Shown: one piece after another, positions 1 through 5,608 of the stretch
Layout of the letters: each line of letters opens with the position of its first letter
How positions within the stretch are numbered: position 1 is the stretch's first letter
Assembly (NCBI GenBank): GCA_913009915.1
Contig: CAJVYZ010000174.1
Span: forward strand, 1 to 6,436
Direction: 5' to 3'
From: an uncultured Gemmatimonadota bacterium
GTDB taxonomy: Bacteria; Gemmatimonadota; Gemmatimonadetes; Gemmatimonadales; GWC2-71-9
Length of the DNA stretch: 6,436 bases
The notes under the pieces: model-generated
What the model was told of the DNA's origin: nothing
Seen by the model: the letters and a program-made list of their open reading frames with translations, nothing else
Database searches by the model: none
Position numbers and translations under genes: made by a program

Positions 1-30
1 CTGGAGTTCAGACGTGTGCTCTTCCGATCT
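1..30. other. Illumina TruSeq read-2 adapter (not genomic)
   Basis: Bases 1-30 match, from memory and without mismatch, the 3' part of the Illumina TruSeq/multiplexing read-2 primer, ending in the familiar GCTCTTCCGATCT. They are library adapter left on the contig end. Both strands read into false protein ends. On the plus strand an ORF begins with the well-known contaminant peptide MCSSDL. On the minus strand the first barrel gene gains a false tail, IGRAHV, and a false TGA stop at 8-10. True biological sequence starts at base 31. Confidence 0.97.
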
Positions 31-31
31 T

Positions 32-1003
32 GAAAGTCAAATCTTCCAAGGGGATGTTTTTGTGGATGGCCAGACCATCGGGGAGGTTGTCCCTTCCGGA
101 AGTCCGGCATCGCAAATTAAAGAAAGCGATTACGAAATCATCCCGGCCGGTATACGCTATCCGGAGGAGCCCACCCGTGGAGTTGTTGCTGCTTTCCCCG
201 TTCGGGTCGTCGGAGGCCGTTTGCGCGGCCAGCACCAGGCCAACGGGCACGTGAATCAAGCTGGTAAAATCGAGGCTAGCGGCTGCGGACAACCTCCAGA
301 ACGCCGACGAGGCCTTGGTGCGGTCCGCGCCTTCCCCGTACATGAGTGTTCCGTTGGCAGTTACGCCCAGCCAGGTGTTGGCCGCCCAGGCGAAACGCAG
401 TCCTGGGCCGACCCAGAGTGTCGGCACCTTGCGGACCAGGGGCACGGGTTGACTGTCGATCACCCCTTGAATGAACGAGAAGAGGTTCATCCCGGTGAAG
501 CTACCCTTGGTGACCTGTGCGGTGGCCGACATGGCGATGCGGTCGGTTTCGAGAAACTTGAACATCCAGCCGATGTCGAACCTCGTGCTCAGCGTCACGC
601 CCTCCGCGATCAGCGCTCCCGCATTGTCTCCCAGCCGGCCACGGACCTTTACGGTGGCCCAGAACCCCATCCACTCCTTGATCCGCTGAGAGTACTGGAA
701 GTCCAGCAGCGCAAAGATCAGATCGCCCGTGATTGCGTCGATGGTATCTGTGCCGATGACGATCTCAGGGGTGATGGGAAGATCCAGGGCCGTGCCGACT
801 CCCAGGCTGTTGCGAACGAAGGTCCGGGGAAACGGATCCTCGGTGATCGGGTTCGGGATGAAGCGGTGAGGACCAAGCACGGGCCGTTTGAGGTCCTTGA
901 CCGCCGGGACGGTGTCGCCCGTCTGGGCCCGAGCGGTGCCAGCCAGCGGCCCGACGATGCACCCCAGACAAAGAGATGCGCCAACGAGGAGTCGATTGTT
1001 CAT
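32..1003 (-). CDS. Outer-membrane beta-barrel-like exported protein, 3' end truncated by adapter
   Basis: About 324 genuine residues are present, from ATG at 1003 to Phe324 at 34-32. The next codon straddles the adapter junction, so the apparent 331-residue protein ends in adapter-encoded residues and the real C-terminus is unknown. The N-terminus is a signal peptide: MNNRLL, a hydrophobic core, then a signal peptidase I site ARA|Q after Ala26. The mature part alternates polar and hydrophobic residues in short segments separated by Gly/Asn/Asp-rich turns, as in transmembrane beta-barrels (for example WVGPGLRFAWAANTWLGVTA and FWRLSAAASLDFT). I do not recognise a named family; an outer-membrane channel or solute-export barrel is an inference from topology alone. 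The start is well supported: GGGAGG lies 6 nt upstream, and the ATG overlaps the stop of the preceding barrel gene as ATGA, implying a two-gene operon with coupled translation. Most of the barrel is here, and probably only the last strand or strands are lost. Confidence 0.72.
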
Positions 1004-1015
1004 CGCCGGCCTCCC
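1000..1015 (-). promoter_or_regulatory. RBS and ATGA stop-start overlap
   Basis: On the minus strand GGGAGG (1015-1010) sits 6 nt before ATG (1003-1001). That ATG shares bases with the TGA stop (1002-1000) of the upstream barrel gene. This 4-base overlap with a strong Shine-Dalgarno sequence is the usual arrangement for translational coupling, and it fixes the start of the downstream gene. Confidence 0.8.
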
Positions 1016-1668
1016 AGGGGTAACAGAACGCCGGCCAGCAACTGGAAGCCGCTCGCTCGGAAGCGCACAGGTAGGTCTTGGCCCGTCGAGTCACCGGCCA
1101 GGTTGAACAAGCTCTGGCTGTAGCGGATTTCGGCCGTGATCCTGGGCCGCCCAATGGGGAACATCCGCCCGACCCCGAAGATCACCGCCAGGTCGAAGTC
1201 CGTCAGAGCGTCCTTGACATCCATTTCCTGACTGCCGCTGACGGTACTGAGGGTGGCCGACGTCAGCAGCCCGAGGTCGACCCCGCTGGTGACATACCAC
1301 CTCCCCCCATCGGTGATCACCTTCAACAGGATGGGGAGTGAAAAATAATCCAACCTAAGGCTGAGACTGTCGACCGGCTCATCCTGGTCGGGAACCTGGA
1401 AGCCTATGTTGGCGCCTGATTGTCGGTAGCCGGGCTGGAAAACGATCGCCACGCCCTTGGCGACAGGAATTTCCAACACCAGTCCGGCGATGGGGCCGGC
1501 GCTGGTTGAGTAGGAGGTATTGTCGGGCTTGTCGCCGCTCAGGCCGGTTCGATTGACGCCGAGCACCGCGCCCACCGATATCTGGGCTGCAGCGGCACTG
1601 GTACCCGCGGACATCAGAGCGGCAGTGACGATCGCAGCACGGCCGGCGGTTCGGAATGTGATTGCCAA
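1000..1668 (-). CDS. PorT-like outer-membrane beta-barrel protein (OMP_b-brl_2 type)
   Basis: With the proposed TTG start this is 222 residues, a usual size for the small porin/PorT-type barrels of Pfam OMP_b-brl_2. Residues 1-28 form a signal peptide (MLAITFRTAGRAA, a hydrophobic stretch, then SAAAA|QIS with cleavage after Ala28). The mature protein has family features: an opening QISVGAVLGVN strand, the motif LRLDYFSLPILLKVI (compare YFSLPLLLK), then WYVTSGVDLGLLTSA, DFDLAVIFGVGRMF, ITAEIRYSQSLFNL and a closing GFQLLAGVLLPL strand. It should fold as an eight-to-ten-strand barrel in the outer membrane; no substrate can be assigned. The open frame extends to an ATG at 1872, but that start lies in the preceding gene's terminator and would put about 68 non-signal residues ahead of the signal peptide. 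TTG at 1668 (or CTG at 1671) has GAGGAG 7-10 nt upstream. GTG at 1728 is a weaker alternative with no clear RBS. Its stop overlaps the next gene's ATG. Confidence 0.85.
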   Translation of the reverse strand: MAITFRTAGRAAIVTAALMSAGTSAAAAQISVGAVLGVNRTGLSGDKPDNTSYSTSAGPIAGLVLEIPVAKGVAIVFQPGYRQSGANIGFQVPDQDEPVDSLSLRLDYFSLPILLKVITDGGRWYVTSGVDLGLLTSATLSTVSGSQEMDVKDALTDFDLAVIFGVGRMFPIGRPRITAEIRYSQSLFNLAGDSTGQDLPVRFRASGFQLLAGVLLPLGGRR

Positions 1669-1678
1669 CAGACGACCA

Positions 1679-1684
1679 CTCCTC
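1679..1684 (-). promoter_or_regulatory. Shine-Dalgarno GAGGAG deciding the barrel gene start
   Basis: GAGGAG (1684-1679, minus strand) lies 10 nt before the TTG at 1668 and 7 nt before the in-frame CTG at 1671. No ATG sits at a suitable distance. Either codon puts the signal peptide at the N-terminus. TTG is preferred because CTG starts are much rarer. Confidence 0.5.
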
Positions 1685-1710
1685 GAGAGGGTATGGACGG
1701 ATGATAGACT

Positions 1711-1739
1711 ACAATAACCTTCGCCCACCGTTAGGCCAA
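1711..1739 (-). promoter_or_regulatory. Weak sigma70-like promoter candidate for the barrel operon
   Basis: On the minus strand TTGGCC (1739-1734) and TATTGT (1716-1711) are separated by exactly 17 nt, each matching four of six consensus positions. The pair lies between the preceding gene's terminator and the barrel gene's RBS, where a promoter is needed. A second -10-like hexamer, TATCAT (1706-1701), has no -35 partner. Short motifs of this quality arise by chance, and sigma factor preferences in this organism are unknown. Confidence 0.3.
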
Positions 1740-1830
1740 TACTCCAACAGACGGTTACCGGAACCGGCCGCGCTCGCTGTCGTAAACCCGATGGCCTGTC
1801 AGGAGGACCGACGGCGTCAGGCCGGGGTGG

Positions 1831-1870
1831 AAAACGCCGAACGCTCCGGGCATACACCCGGAGCGTCGGC
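1831..1870 (-). terminator. Rho-independent terminator of the lipoprotein gene
   Basis: A strong inverted repeat begins 20 nt past the lipoprotein gene's stop. Arms ACGCTCCGGG (1841-1850) and CCCGGAGCGT (1857-1866) enclose a 6-nt loop. The stem extends through GCCGA (1836-1840) and TCGGC (1866-1870) with one bulged A. On the minus strand the stem is followed after one G by TTTT (1834-1831). The GC-rich stem, short loop and T-run, directly downstream of a minus-strand stop, make a convincing intrinsic terminator. It separates the lipoprotein transcript from the barrel operon. Confidence 0.82.
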
Positions 1871-1890
1871 ACTACTCAGGCTGAAGATTG

Positions 1891-2631
1891 CTAGATCTCG
1901 TCGAGGTCGTCTCCATCGCCATCACGGTCCTCGAAAGCCTCGATCGACTGCTTGATGTTCTCCTTGATGATGCTCTCGTACTGGCCGCCCTTGTTGCCTT
2001 CGTTGGGATCGACCAGCATGCCGGCCTGGTCGCGGAACCACAGCGACAGACCGATCCGCAAGGTGAGATTGGTGTTGAGCGTGTTCTCGTCGATCACCAT
2101 CGGCGAGGCGAGGTTGAATTCCTGCTCCACGTCGAGGTCGGAGTCAAACAGGAAAGCCTGACCATTGAAGGTTCCGCTAGCACGAATGCTCTTGTCGACC
2201 ATGTTGGGGTGCGCGGTGCGGAAGGCGTCGTCCGCCGGATCGCTGCTGCTGATCATGTGGAATTCGAACTCGAGTTCGTTATAGGAACCCGGGTCGATCG
2301 CAATGGAAAACTCCCGGACAACCGCTCCCAGGGGAACGGAAATCAGCACCGGCCCGACTTCGAAATCGCGGCACTCGGTCGGTTCGGGGATCGCGTCGCA
2401 ATCGGCGATCTCCACCGGCTTGAGTTCGATCTCCCGCAACACCATCTCGACAGAGGTGAGCGTCAGGGTGTTCGTTCCATCGGTGTAGGTCTCGCTACCC
2501 GGTGTGCCGCCGCCGTTCACCGCCATGGTCGACGCCATGGTCAGCGACACTTGGCCGCCTTGTGGTTCGGTACTGCAGGCCGCGGTCAGGATGGCTGCGG
2601 CCGATATGGCCAGCAATGATACTCGGTTCAT
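1891..2631 (-). CDS. Putative outer-membrane lipoprotein, DUF4382-like architecture, unknown function
   Basis: 246 residues. The N-terminus is a lipoprotein signal: MNR, hydrophobic SLLAISAAAIL, then LTAAC with Cys19 as the lipidation site. Ser20 at +2 favours the outer membrane. The -3 residue (Thr16) is not the most typical, so the lipobox is good but not perfect. The mature protein is predicted beta-rich: VSLTMAST, LTLTSVEMVLREIEL (about 55-70), a Cys78/Cys87 pair before FEVGPVLISVPLG (about 90-102), and FSIAIDPGSYNELEFEFH (about 108-125). The order 'strand, VEM-LREIEL, Leu-rich strand, GSY-ELEFE' resembles DUF4382-type surface lipoproteins and hypothetical proteins I associate with Gemmatimonadota; this is resemblance only. 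The last 12 residues are DRDGDGDDLDEI, a DxDxDG-like acidic tail that could bind calcium. The start is supported by AGGGAG 6 nt upstream. A terminator follows the stop, so it is probably monocistronic. It is divergent from the propeller gene. Confidence 0.82.
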   Translation of the reverse strand: MNRVSLLAISAAAILTAACSTEPQGGQVSLTMASTMAVNGGGTPGSETYTDGTNTLTLTSVEMVLREIELKPVEIADCDAIPEPTECRDFEVGPVLISVPLGAVVREFSIAIDPGSYNELEFEFHMISSSDPADDAFRTAHPNMVDKSIRASGTFNGQAFLFDSDLDVEQEFNLASPMVIDENTLNTNLTLRIGLSLWFRDQAGMLVDPNEGNKGGQYESIIKENIKQSIEAFEDRDGDGDDLDEI

Positions 2632-2637
2632 GAGGTA

Positions 2638-2643
2638 CTCCCT
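2638..2643 (-). promoter_or_regulatory. Shine-Dalgarno AGGGAG of the lipoprotein gene
   Basis: AGGGAG (2643-2638, minus strand) sits 6 nt before the ATG at 2631. This fixes the start that gives the N-terminal lipoprotein signal. Confidence 0.75.
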
Positions 2644-2753
2644 GGTTGATGTCCATGTCGATGTTCGGTCGTCGTGTTTCTATTCTGCCTGTCATAAGGC
2701 AACCCGCATGCCCTTCGCCGGTGATGCCGACTGCCGCTATAGGTCGTTTAGTA

Positions 2754-2765
2754 GTAACGTGTTAC
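2754..2765. repeat. Short inverted repeat GTAAC-GT-GTTAC
   Basis: Perfect 5-bp arms with a 2-bp centre, five bases from the CRP-type site and overlapping the weak lipoprotein promoter. A further GTAAC occurs at 2821-2825. It could be an operator for a dimeric regulator, but it is short enough to be chance. Confidence 0.3.
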
Positions 2766-2770
2766 ATGGT

Positions 2771-2786
2771 TGTGAGCCGGGTCACA
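2771..2786. promoter_or_regulatory. CRP/FNR-family operator candidate, TGTGA-N6-TCACA
   Basis: TGTGA (2771-2775) and TCACA (2782-2786) are separated by GCCGGG, exactly 6 nt. This equals the core consensus of CRP (cAMP receptor protein) sites and is perfectly dyad-symmetric. It lies in the middle of a divergent intergenic region, the usual place for a shared activator or repressor. Ten specified bases at the right spacing within about 300 bp are unlikely by chance. Which gene it controls is uncertain: its centre (2778.5) is about 147 bp from the lipoprotein ATG and 150 bp from the propeller-gene ATG. Whether this organism's CRP-like protein keeps the classical specificity is unknown. Confidence 0.55.
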
Positions 2787-2834
2787 CGGCCGCGATTGCC
2801 ACGAAATGAGTCGACCGCCTGTAACGATTCGATG

Positions 2835-2848
2835 CACCCTCCTGGGTG
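2835..2848. repeat. Small inverted repeat CACCC-tcct-GGGTG
   Basis: Five-bp arms with a 4-nt loop, 80 nt upstream of the propeller gene's ATG. A near copy, CACCC-gatcct-GGGTG, lies at 5533-5548, beyond the other end of that gene. It is too weak for a terminator and has no T-run. It could be in the propeller gene's 5' leader or be chance. Confidence 0.3.
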
Positions 2849-2928
2849 TCACGATCCTGGCCTGATTCACCTACGGCCTTCATCTTTCCCCGCTCACAAC
2901 CGTTCTCCCGCCACCCGGTCTCACGTCC

Positions 2929-5337
2929 ATGAAGACATCATTTTCCTTTGCCCTGATGGTCCTGCTCGTGCTGACCCATGTGGCGTCGCTGTCCGCCCAA
3001 GGTCAACTGGATCGATTCGGCAGCGCCGTTGCCGTTGTTGGTCCCAACGTCGTGGTGCTTAAACCGAGCAACAGCAGAGGGCCCGCCACGGTCTACCTGT
3101 TCGGCGAGGACGGCTCCGGGAACTGGGCGGTCCTCGATCGATTCTATCCCGAGGCTGCGTCTCATACGGGTGAAGGGTTCGGCCGATCGCTCAGCGTGGG
3201 CGAAGGCCTCATCCTGGTGGCGAGCGGGGACCCCAAGGGCTTCTGGGGCGGGACGGTGTTGGCGTATGACGCCGCCGAAGGATGGCACGCCTCCGGGAGG
3301 CTGCCGCTAGCCGACACCGCGTTGGCCGTCGAAGGCGAACTCGATCTGGCGGGCATCATGAGCATCATGAGTCCCGCACCGCGCGTCGTGGCCACCGATG
3401 GACGCTTGGTGGCTGTGGCGGTCCGCGGTGCCGGGAGTACGGCGGGTGTACGGGTGTACCGAGAAGACGACTCCTCGGGAAGCTGGCTGAAAGAAACTGA
3501 CCTGGCACCGGCGGAAGGGGATCGGCACCGGGCGTTCGGCACTTCGTTGGCGCTTTCGGGAGATCGAGTTCTGGTGGGGAGTCCCCGCGAGGATCGCCGT
3601 GGCGCGGTGTTCGTATTCGCGCGGGATACCGCCGGACAATGGCAGCAAGACGCCAAGTTGATTCCCGAGGACGCAGAGATTCGCCGGTTCGGTTCGGCAC
3701 TGGTGTTCGATGGAGACCGCGTGGTCGTGGGCTCGCGGGGGGTGGGGAAGCGACCCGGGACCGTCACCGTCTATCAGCGTGATGAGGCGACCGGCGCTTG
3801 GGCAGTGGATCAGCGGCTGGTGGCACCGGACAGCGTGCCCGAAGGGCGCTTCGGCAGTGCGCTCGCCGTACACGGTGACGAGTTGTGGATCGGCGCACCC
3901 AACGCCGATGACAGAGCGGGACGCGTGTACCGCTACCTGCGTGACGAAGCTACCGGCCGCTGGGCGGCCGCCGGATCGATAACCGCGGGCAGCGTGGCAT
4001 CCGGAGACCAATTTGGCGCGTCGTTGGCCGTGGGGAACGCCCTTGCCGTCATCGGTGCCCCGAGTGCCGATGGCGATGCCGGCCGGGCGTTTGTGTTCGG
4101 TCGGTCGGATGGCGGATGGGTAGAGGTGGCGTGGTTGGATGATGGCCTGCGGTTGGACATGATCGCCGGTAATGAAACACGATGCGACGACGGCCGGGCC
4201 GCACATTTCACCTGTGACAATGTCGACCTCCTTGCCTACCTCCCGGTGGAAGCGTTCGGCGGTGGAGCCGGCGAAGGCGTGAGCGATCTGTGGGGCTGGA
4301 CCGATCCGGTGACGGGACACGAGTATGCCTTGGTCGGTCGGGTGGGAGGAGCGGCCTTCATCGACATCACCGATCCGGTGGCGCCGGTATACCTGGGCAC
4401 CGTGCCCGCCAACAACAGCATCGCGCGCGACCTCAAGGTCTATCGCGACCACTTGTTCTTCACCGGTGACGGTGCCGGTGATCACGGCCTGGTGGTGTTC
4501 GATCTCACCCGCCTGCGTGACGTGACCCAGCCGCCGGTGGAATTCGAGCCCGATGCCCGCTACACGGAGATCGCCAGCGCCCACAACCTCATCCTCGATC
4601 CGGAATCTGGATACGCCTATGCGGTAGGTGCCAGCGGGGGTGGCACGACGTGTGGCGGCGGGTTGCACATGATCGACATCCGCGATCCGGTGAATCCCAC
4701 CTTTGCCGGTTGTTACACCGACACCGAGGGACTCATCTGGGAGGGACGGACCCACGACGGCCAATGCGTAGTGTATCGCGGGCCAGACGAGGGCTACCAG
4801 GGGCGCCAGATCTGCTTTGCCTCCAATGAGACGGCACTCCGTATCGTCGACGTGACCGACAAGGAAAACCCGGTGCCGCTGGCCGCGGTCAGCTACCCTG
4901 GACGGGCCTACATCCATCAGGGTTGGCTCACCGATGATCAACAGTACTTCTACTTGGACGACGAGCTCGATGAGCTGGTGGGGCAGACCGACCGCACGCG
5001 CACGTTGATCGTGGACGTGGCCGACCTGGACGATCCGGTGGTCGTGAGCGAGTACCTGGGGTCGACCGCTGCCAGCGACCACAACCTGTACATCGTGGGC
5101 GACCGAATGTATCAGGCCAACTACCGGGCCGGTCTCCAGATCATCGACATCAGCGACCGGGAGAACCCGGTCGAGGTGGGACGTTTCGACACCACGCCCT
5201 ACGACGACGGCAACCCGCCGGGGTTCAGCGGCGCCTGGACGGCCTATCCCTTCTTCGAGAGCGGTGTGGTGTTGGTGTCGAGCTGGTGGGAAGGGCTGTT
5301 CATCGTGAAGCCGAGGCCGGAAGAGTTGGTGCCCTAG
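2929..5337 (+). CDS. Secreted double beta-propeller: FG-GAP repeats plus choice-of-anchor B (LVIVD) domain
   Basis: 802 residues. Residues 1-23 are a signal peptide (MKTSFSFALMVLLVL, then SLSA|Q). The first half has seven FG-GAP-like units about 51-59 residues apart, with FG at residues 30, 84, 203, 254, 308 and 362 and a third, FG-less unit around 145-200. The typical unit reads FGSAL-V-GD-VVVGSP-(D)-G-V-VY-RD--G-W, and seven units match a complete seven-bladed propeller. From about residue 405 the protein is a choice-of-anchor B family domain with LVIVD repeats. It shows CDDG-x6-C (Cys419/Cys429), VDLLAYLP, DLWGWTDP, EYALVG, then FIDITDPVAPVYLG, HMIDIRDPVNP, LRIVDVTDKENPVP and LQIIDISDRENPVEVG. 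Family His residues are visible in SAHN (His552), HQGW (His663) and SDHN (His718), with DDELDE at 677-682. The ligand and function of such domains are not established. The protein ends at FIVKPRPEELVP with no sorting signal or membrane anchor, so it is probably released or held non-covalently. No Shine-Dalgarno sequence precedes the ATG; the start is chosen for the signal peptide. No clear terminator follows. Confidence 0.93.
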   Translation: MKTSFSFALMVLLVLTHVASLSAQGQLDRFGSAVAVVGPNVVVLKPSNSRGPATVYLFGEDGSGNWAVLDRFYPEAASHTGEGFGRSLSVGEGLILVASGDPKGFWGGTVLAYDAAEGWHASGRLPLADTALAVEGELDLAGIMSIMSPAPRVVATDGRLVAVAVRGAGSTAGVRVYREDDSSGSWLKETDLAPAEGDRHRAFGTSLALSGDRVLVGSPREDRRGAVFVFARDTAGQWQQDAKLIPEDAEIRRFGSALVFDGDRVVVGSRGVGKRPGTVTVYQRDEATGAWAVDQRLVAPDSVPEGRFGSALAVHGDELWIGAPNADDRAGRVYRYLRDEATGRWAAAGSITAGSVASGDQFGASLAVGNALAVIGAPSADGDAGRAFVFGRSDGGWVEVAWLDDGLRLDMIAGNETRCDDGRAAHFTCDNVDLLAYLPVEAFGGGAGEGVSDLWGWTDPVTGHEYALVGRVGGAAFIDITDPVAPVYLGTVPANNSIARDLKVYRDHLFFTGDGAGDHGLVVFDLTRLRDVTQPPVEFEPDARYTEIASAHNLILDPESGYAYAVGASGGGTTCGGGLHMIDIRDPVNPTFAGCYTDTEGLIWEGRTHDGQCVVYRGPDEGYQGRQICFASNETALRIVDVTDKENPVPLAAVSYPGRAYIHQGWLTDDQQYFYLDDELDELVGQTDRTRTLIVDVADLDDPVVVSEYLGSTAASDHNLYIVGDRMYQANYRAGLQIIDISDRENPVEVGRFDTTPYDDGNPPGFSGAWTAYPFFESGVVLVSSWWEGLFIVKPRPEELVP

Positions 5338-5347
5338 ATCGAATCGG

Positions 5348-5464
5348 CTAGTTCGTCGCCGAGGTGAGTGCCGCCTCCGCTTCCTCGATCCATGCCCCGT
5401 GTTCTGCCGGCGGCATGTCGTAGCGTGCCAGAAACGCTCGGTAATGTTCCCTGGCGTGCTCGGG
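5348..5464 (-). pseudogene. Possible remnant of a TPR-type C-terminal tail
   Basis: Minus-strand residues PEHAREHYRAFLARYDMPPA and the following EEAEAALTSATN, ending in TAG at 5350-5348, read like the last helices of a tetratricopeptide-type protein (pattern AREHYRAFLxRY ... EEAEAAL). Such tails are common in TPR-containing kinase-like and TolB-like proteins of this kind of bacterium. Upstream in the same frame (5465-5584) the translation is Pro/Arg/Asn-rich and not protein-like, and the other minus frames do not rescue it. The piece is therefore best read as a gene remnant, not an intact gene. The open frame from an ATG at 5584 would give 78 residues with no clear RBS. The resemblance is by eye only and could be accidental in GC-rich sequence. 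Confidence 0.35.
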
Positions 5465-5532
5465 TCGGCATTGGTTGGTCGTGGCCGGCTCGTTCTTGGG
5501 AGGATTGGCCACCTCGGGATGGCGATTCCGTG

Positions 5533-5548
5533 CACCCGATCCTGGGTG
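5533..5548. repeat. Small inverted repeat CACCC-gatcct-GGGTG
   Basis: Five-bp arms with a 6-nt loop in the spacer between the convergent propeller and peroxidase genes, similar to the repeat at 2835-2848. It has no T-run on either strand, so terminator function is not supported. Confidence 0.3.
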
Positions 5549-5584
5549 ATGCCCGCCAGCGAAAGAGGAGGGGGCGGGTGGCAC

Positions 5585-5598
5585 GAGCCCGCGGGCTC
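5585..5598. repeat. Perfect 14-bp palindrome GAGCCCGCGGGCTC
   Basis: This fully self-complementary 14-mer starts 11 nt past the stop of the minus-strand peroxidase gene. It could form a short GC hairpin (GAGCC/GGCTC around CGCG). The position suits a terminator or mRNA 3' end stabiliser, but no T-run follows, so at most it is a non-canonical 3' structure. Its centre holds a SacII-type CCGCGG hexamer. Confidence 0.4.
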
Positions 5599-5608
5599 AT
5601 GGTGGTTC

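Larger units (their letters stand above)
2632..2928. other. Divergent intergenic regulatory region
   Basis: These 297 bases separate two divergently transcribed genes and should hold both promoters. A CRP-type palindrome (2771-2786) and a GTAAC/GTTAC inverted repeat (2754-2765) are described separately. For the minus-strand gene a weak promoter pair is GTAACA (2765-2760) and TATAGC (2741-2736) with an 18-nt spacer, each four of six to consensus. It overlaps the GTAAC repeat and would place the CRP-type site near -50. No convincing promoter is visible for the plus-strand gene; TGTAAC at 2820-2825 is the best -10-like hexamer. I see no conserved short ORF or structured RNA here. Confidence 0.6.

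Noticed and set aside
14..1123. A 369-aa plus-strand ORF beginning MCSSDL
   Set aside because: The start codon lies in sequencing adapter, and the rest is the antisense of two outer-membrane protein genes.
1793..1823. GGCCTG/CAGGCC inverted repeat with a 19-nt loop
   Set aside because: Six-bp arms with a long loop and no T-run. The terminator beside it is far stronger, so this is probably chance.
1888..2619. A 243-aa plus-strand ORF
   Set aside because: It is the mirror frame of the lipoprotein gene, which has a lipobox, an RBS and a terminator on the minus strand. The plus-strand product has none.
5405..5415. TGCCG-G-CGGCA near-palindrome after the propeller gene, considered as its terminator
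   Set aside because: The stem is very short with an impossible one-base loop, no T-run follows, and it lies about 70 bases past the stop.
3307..5535. A 742-aa open frame antisense to the propeller gene
   Set aside because: It lies almost wholly opposite a gene with clear domains and a signal peptide. Its translation is His/Arg/Val-rich with no recognisable domain, and no RBS or signal was found. Long antisense frames are common in GC-rich genes.
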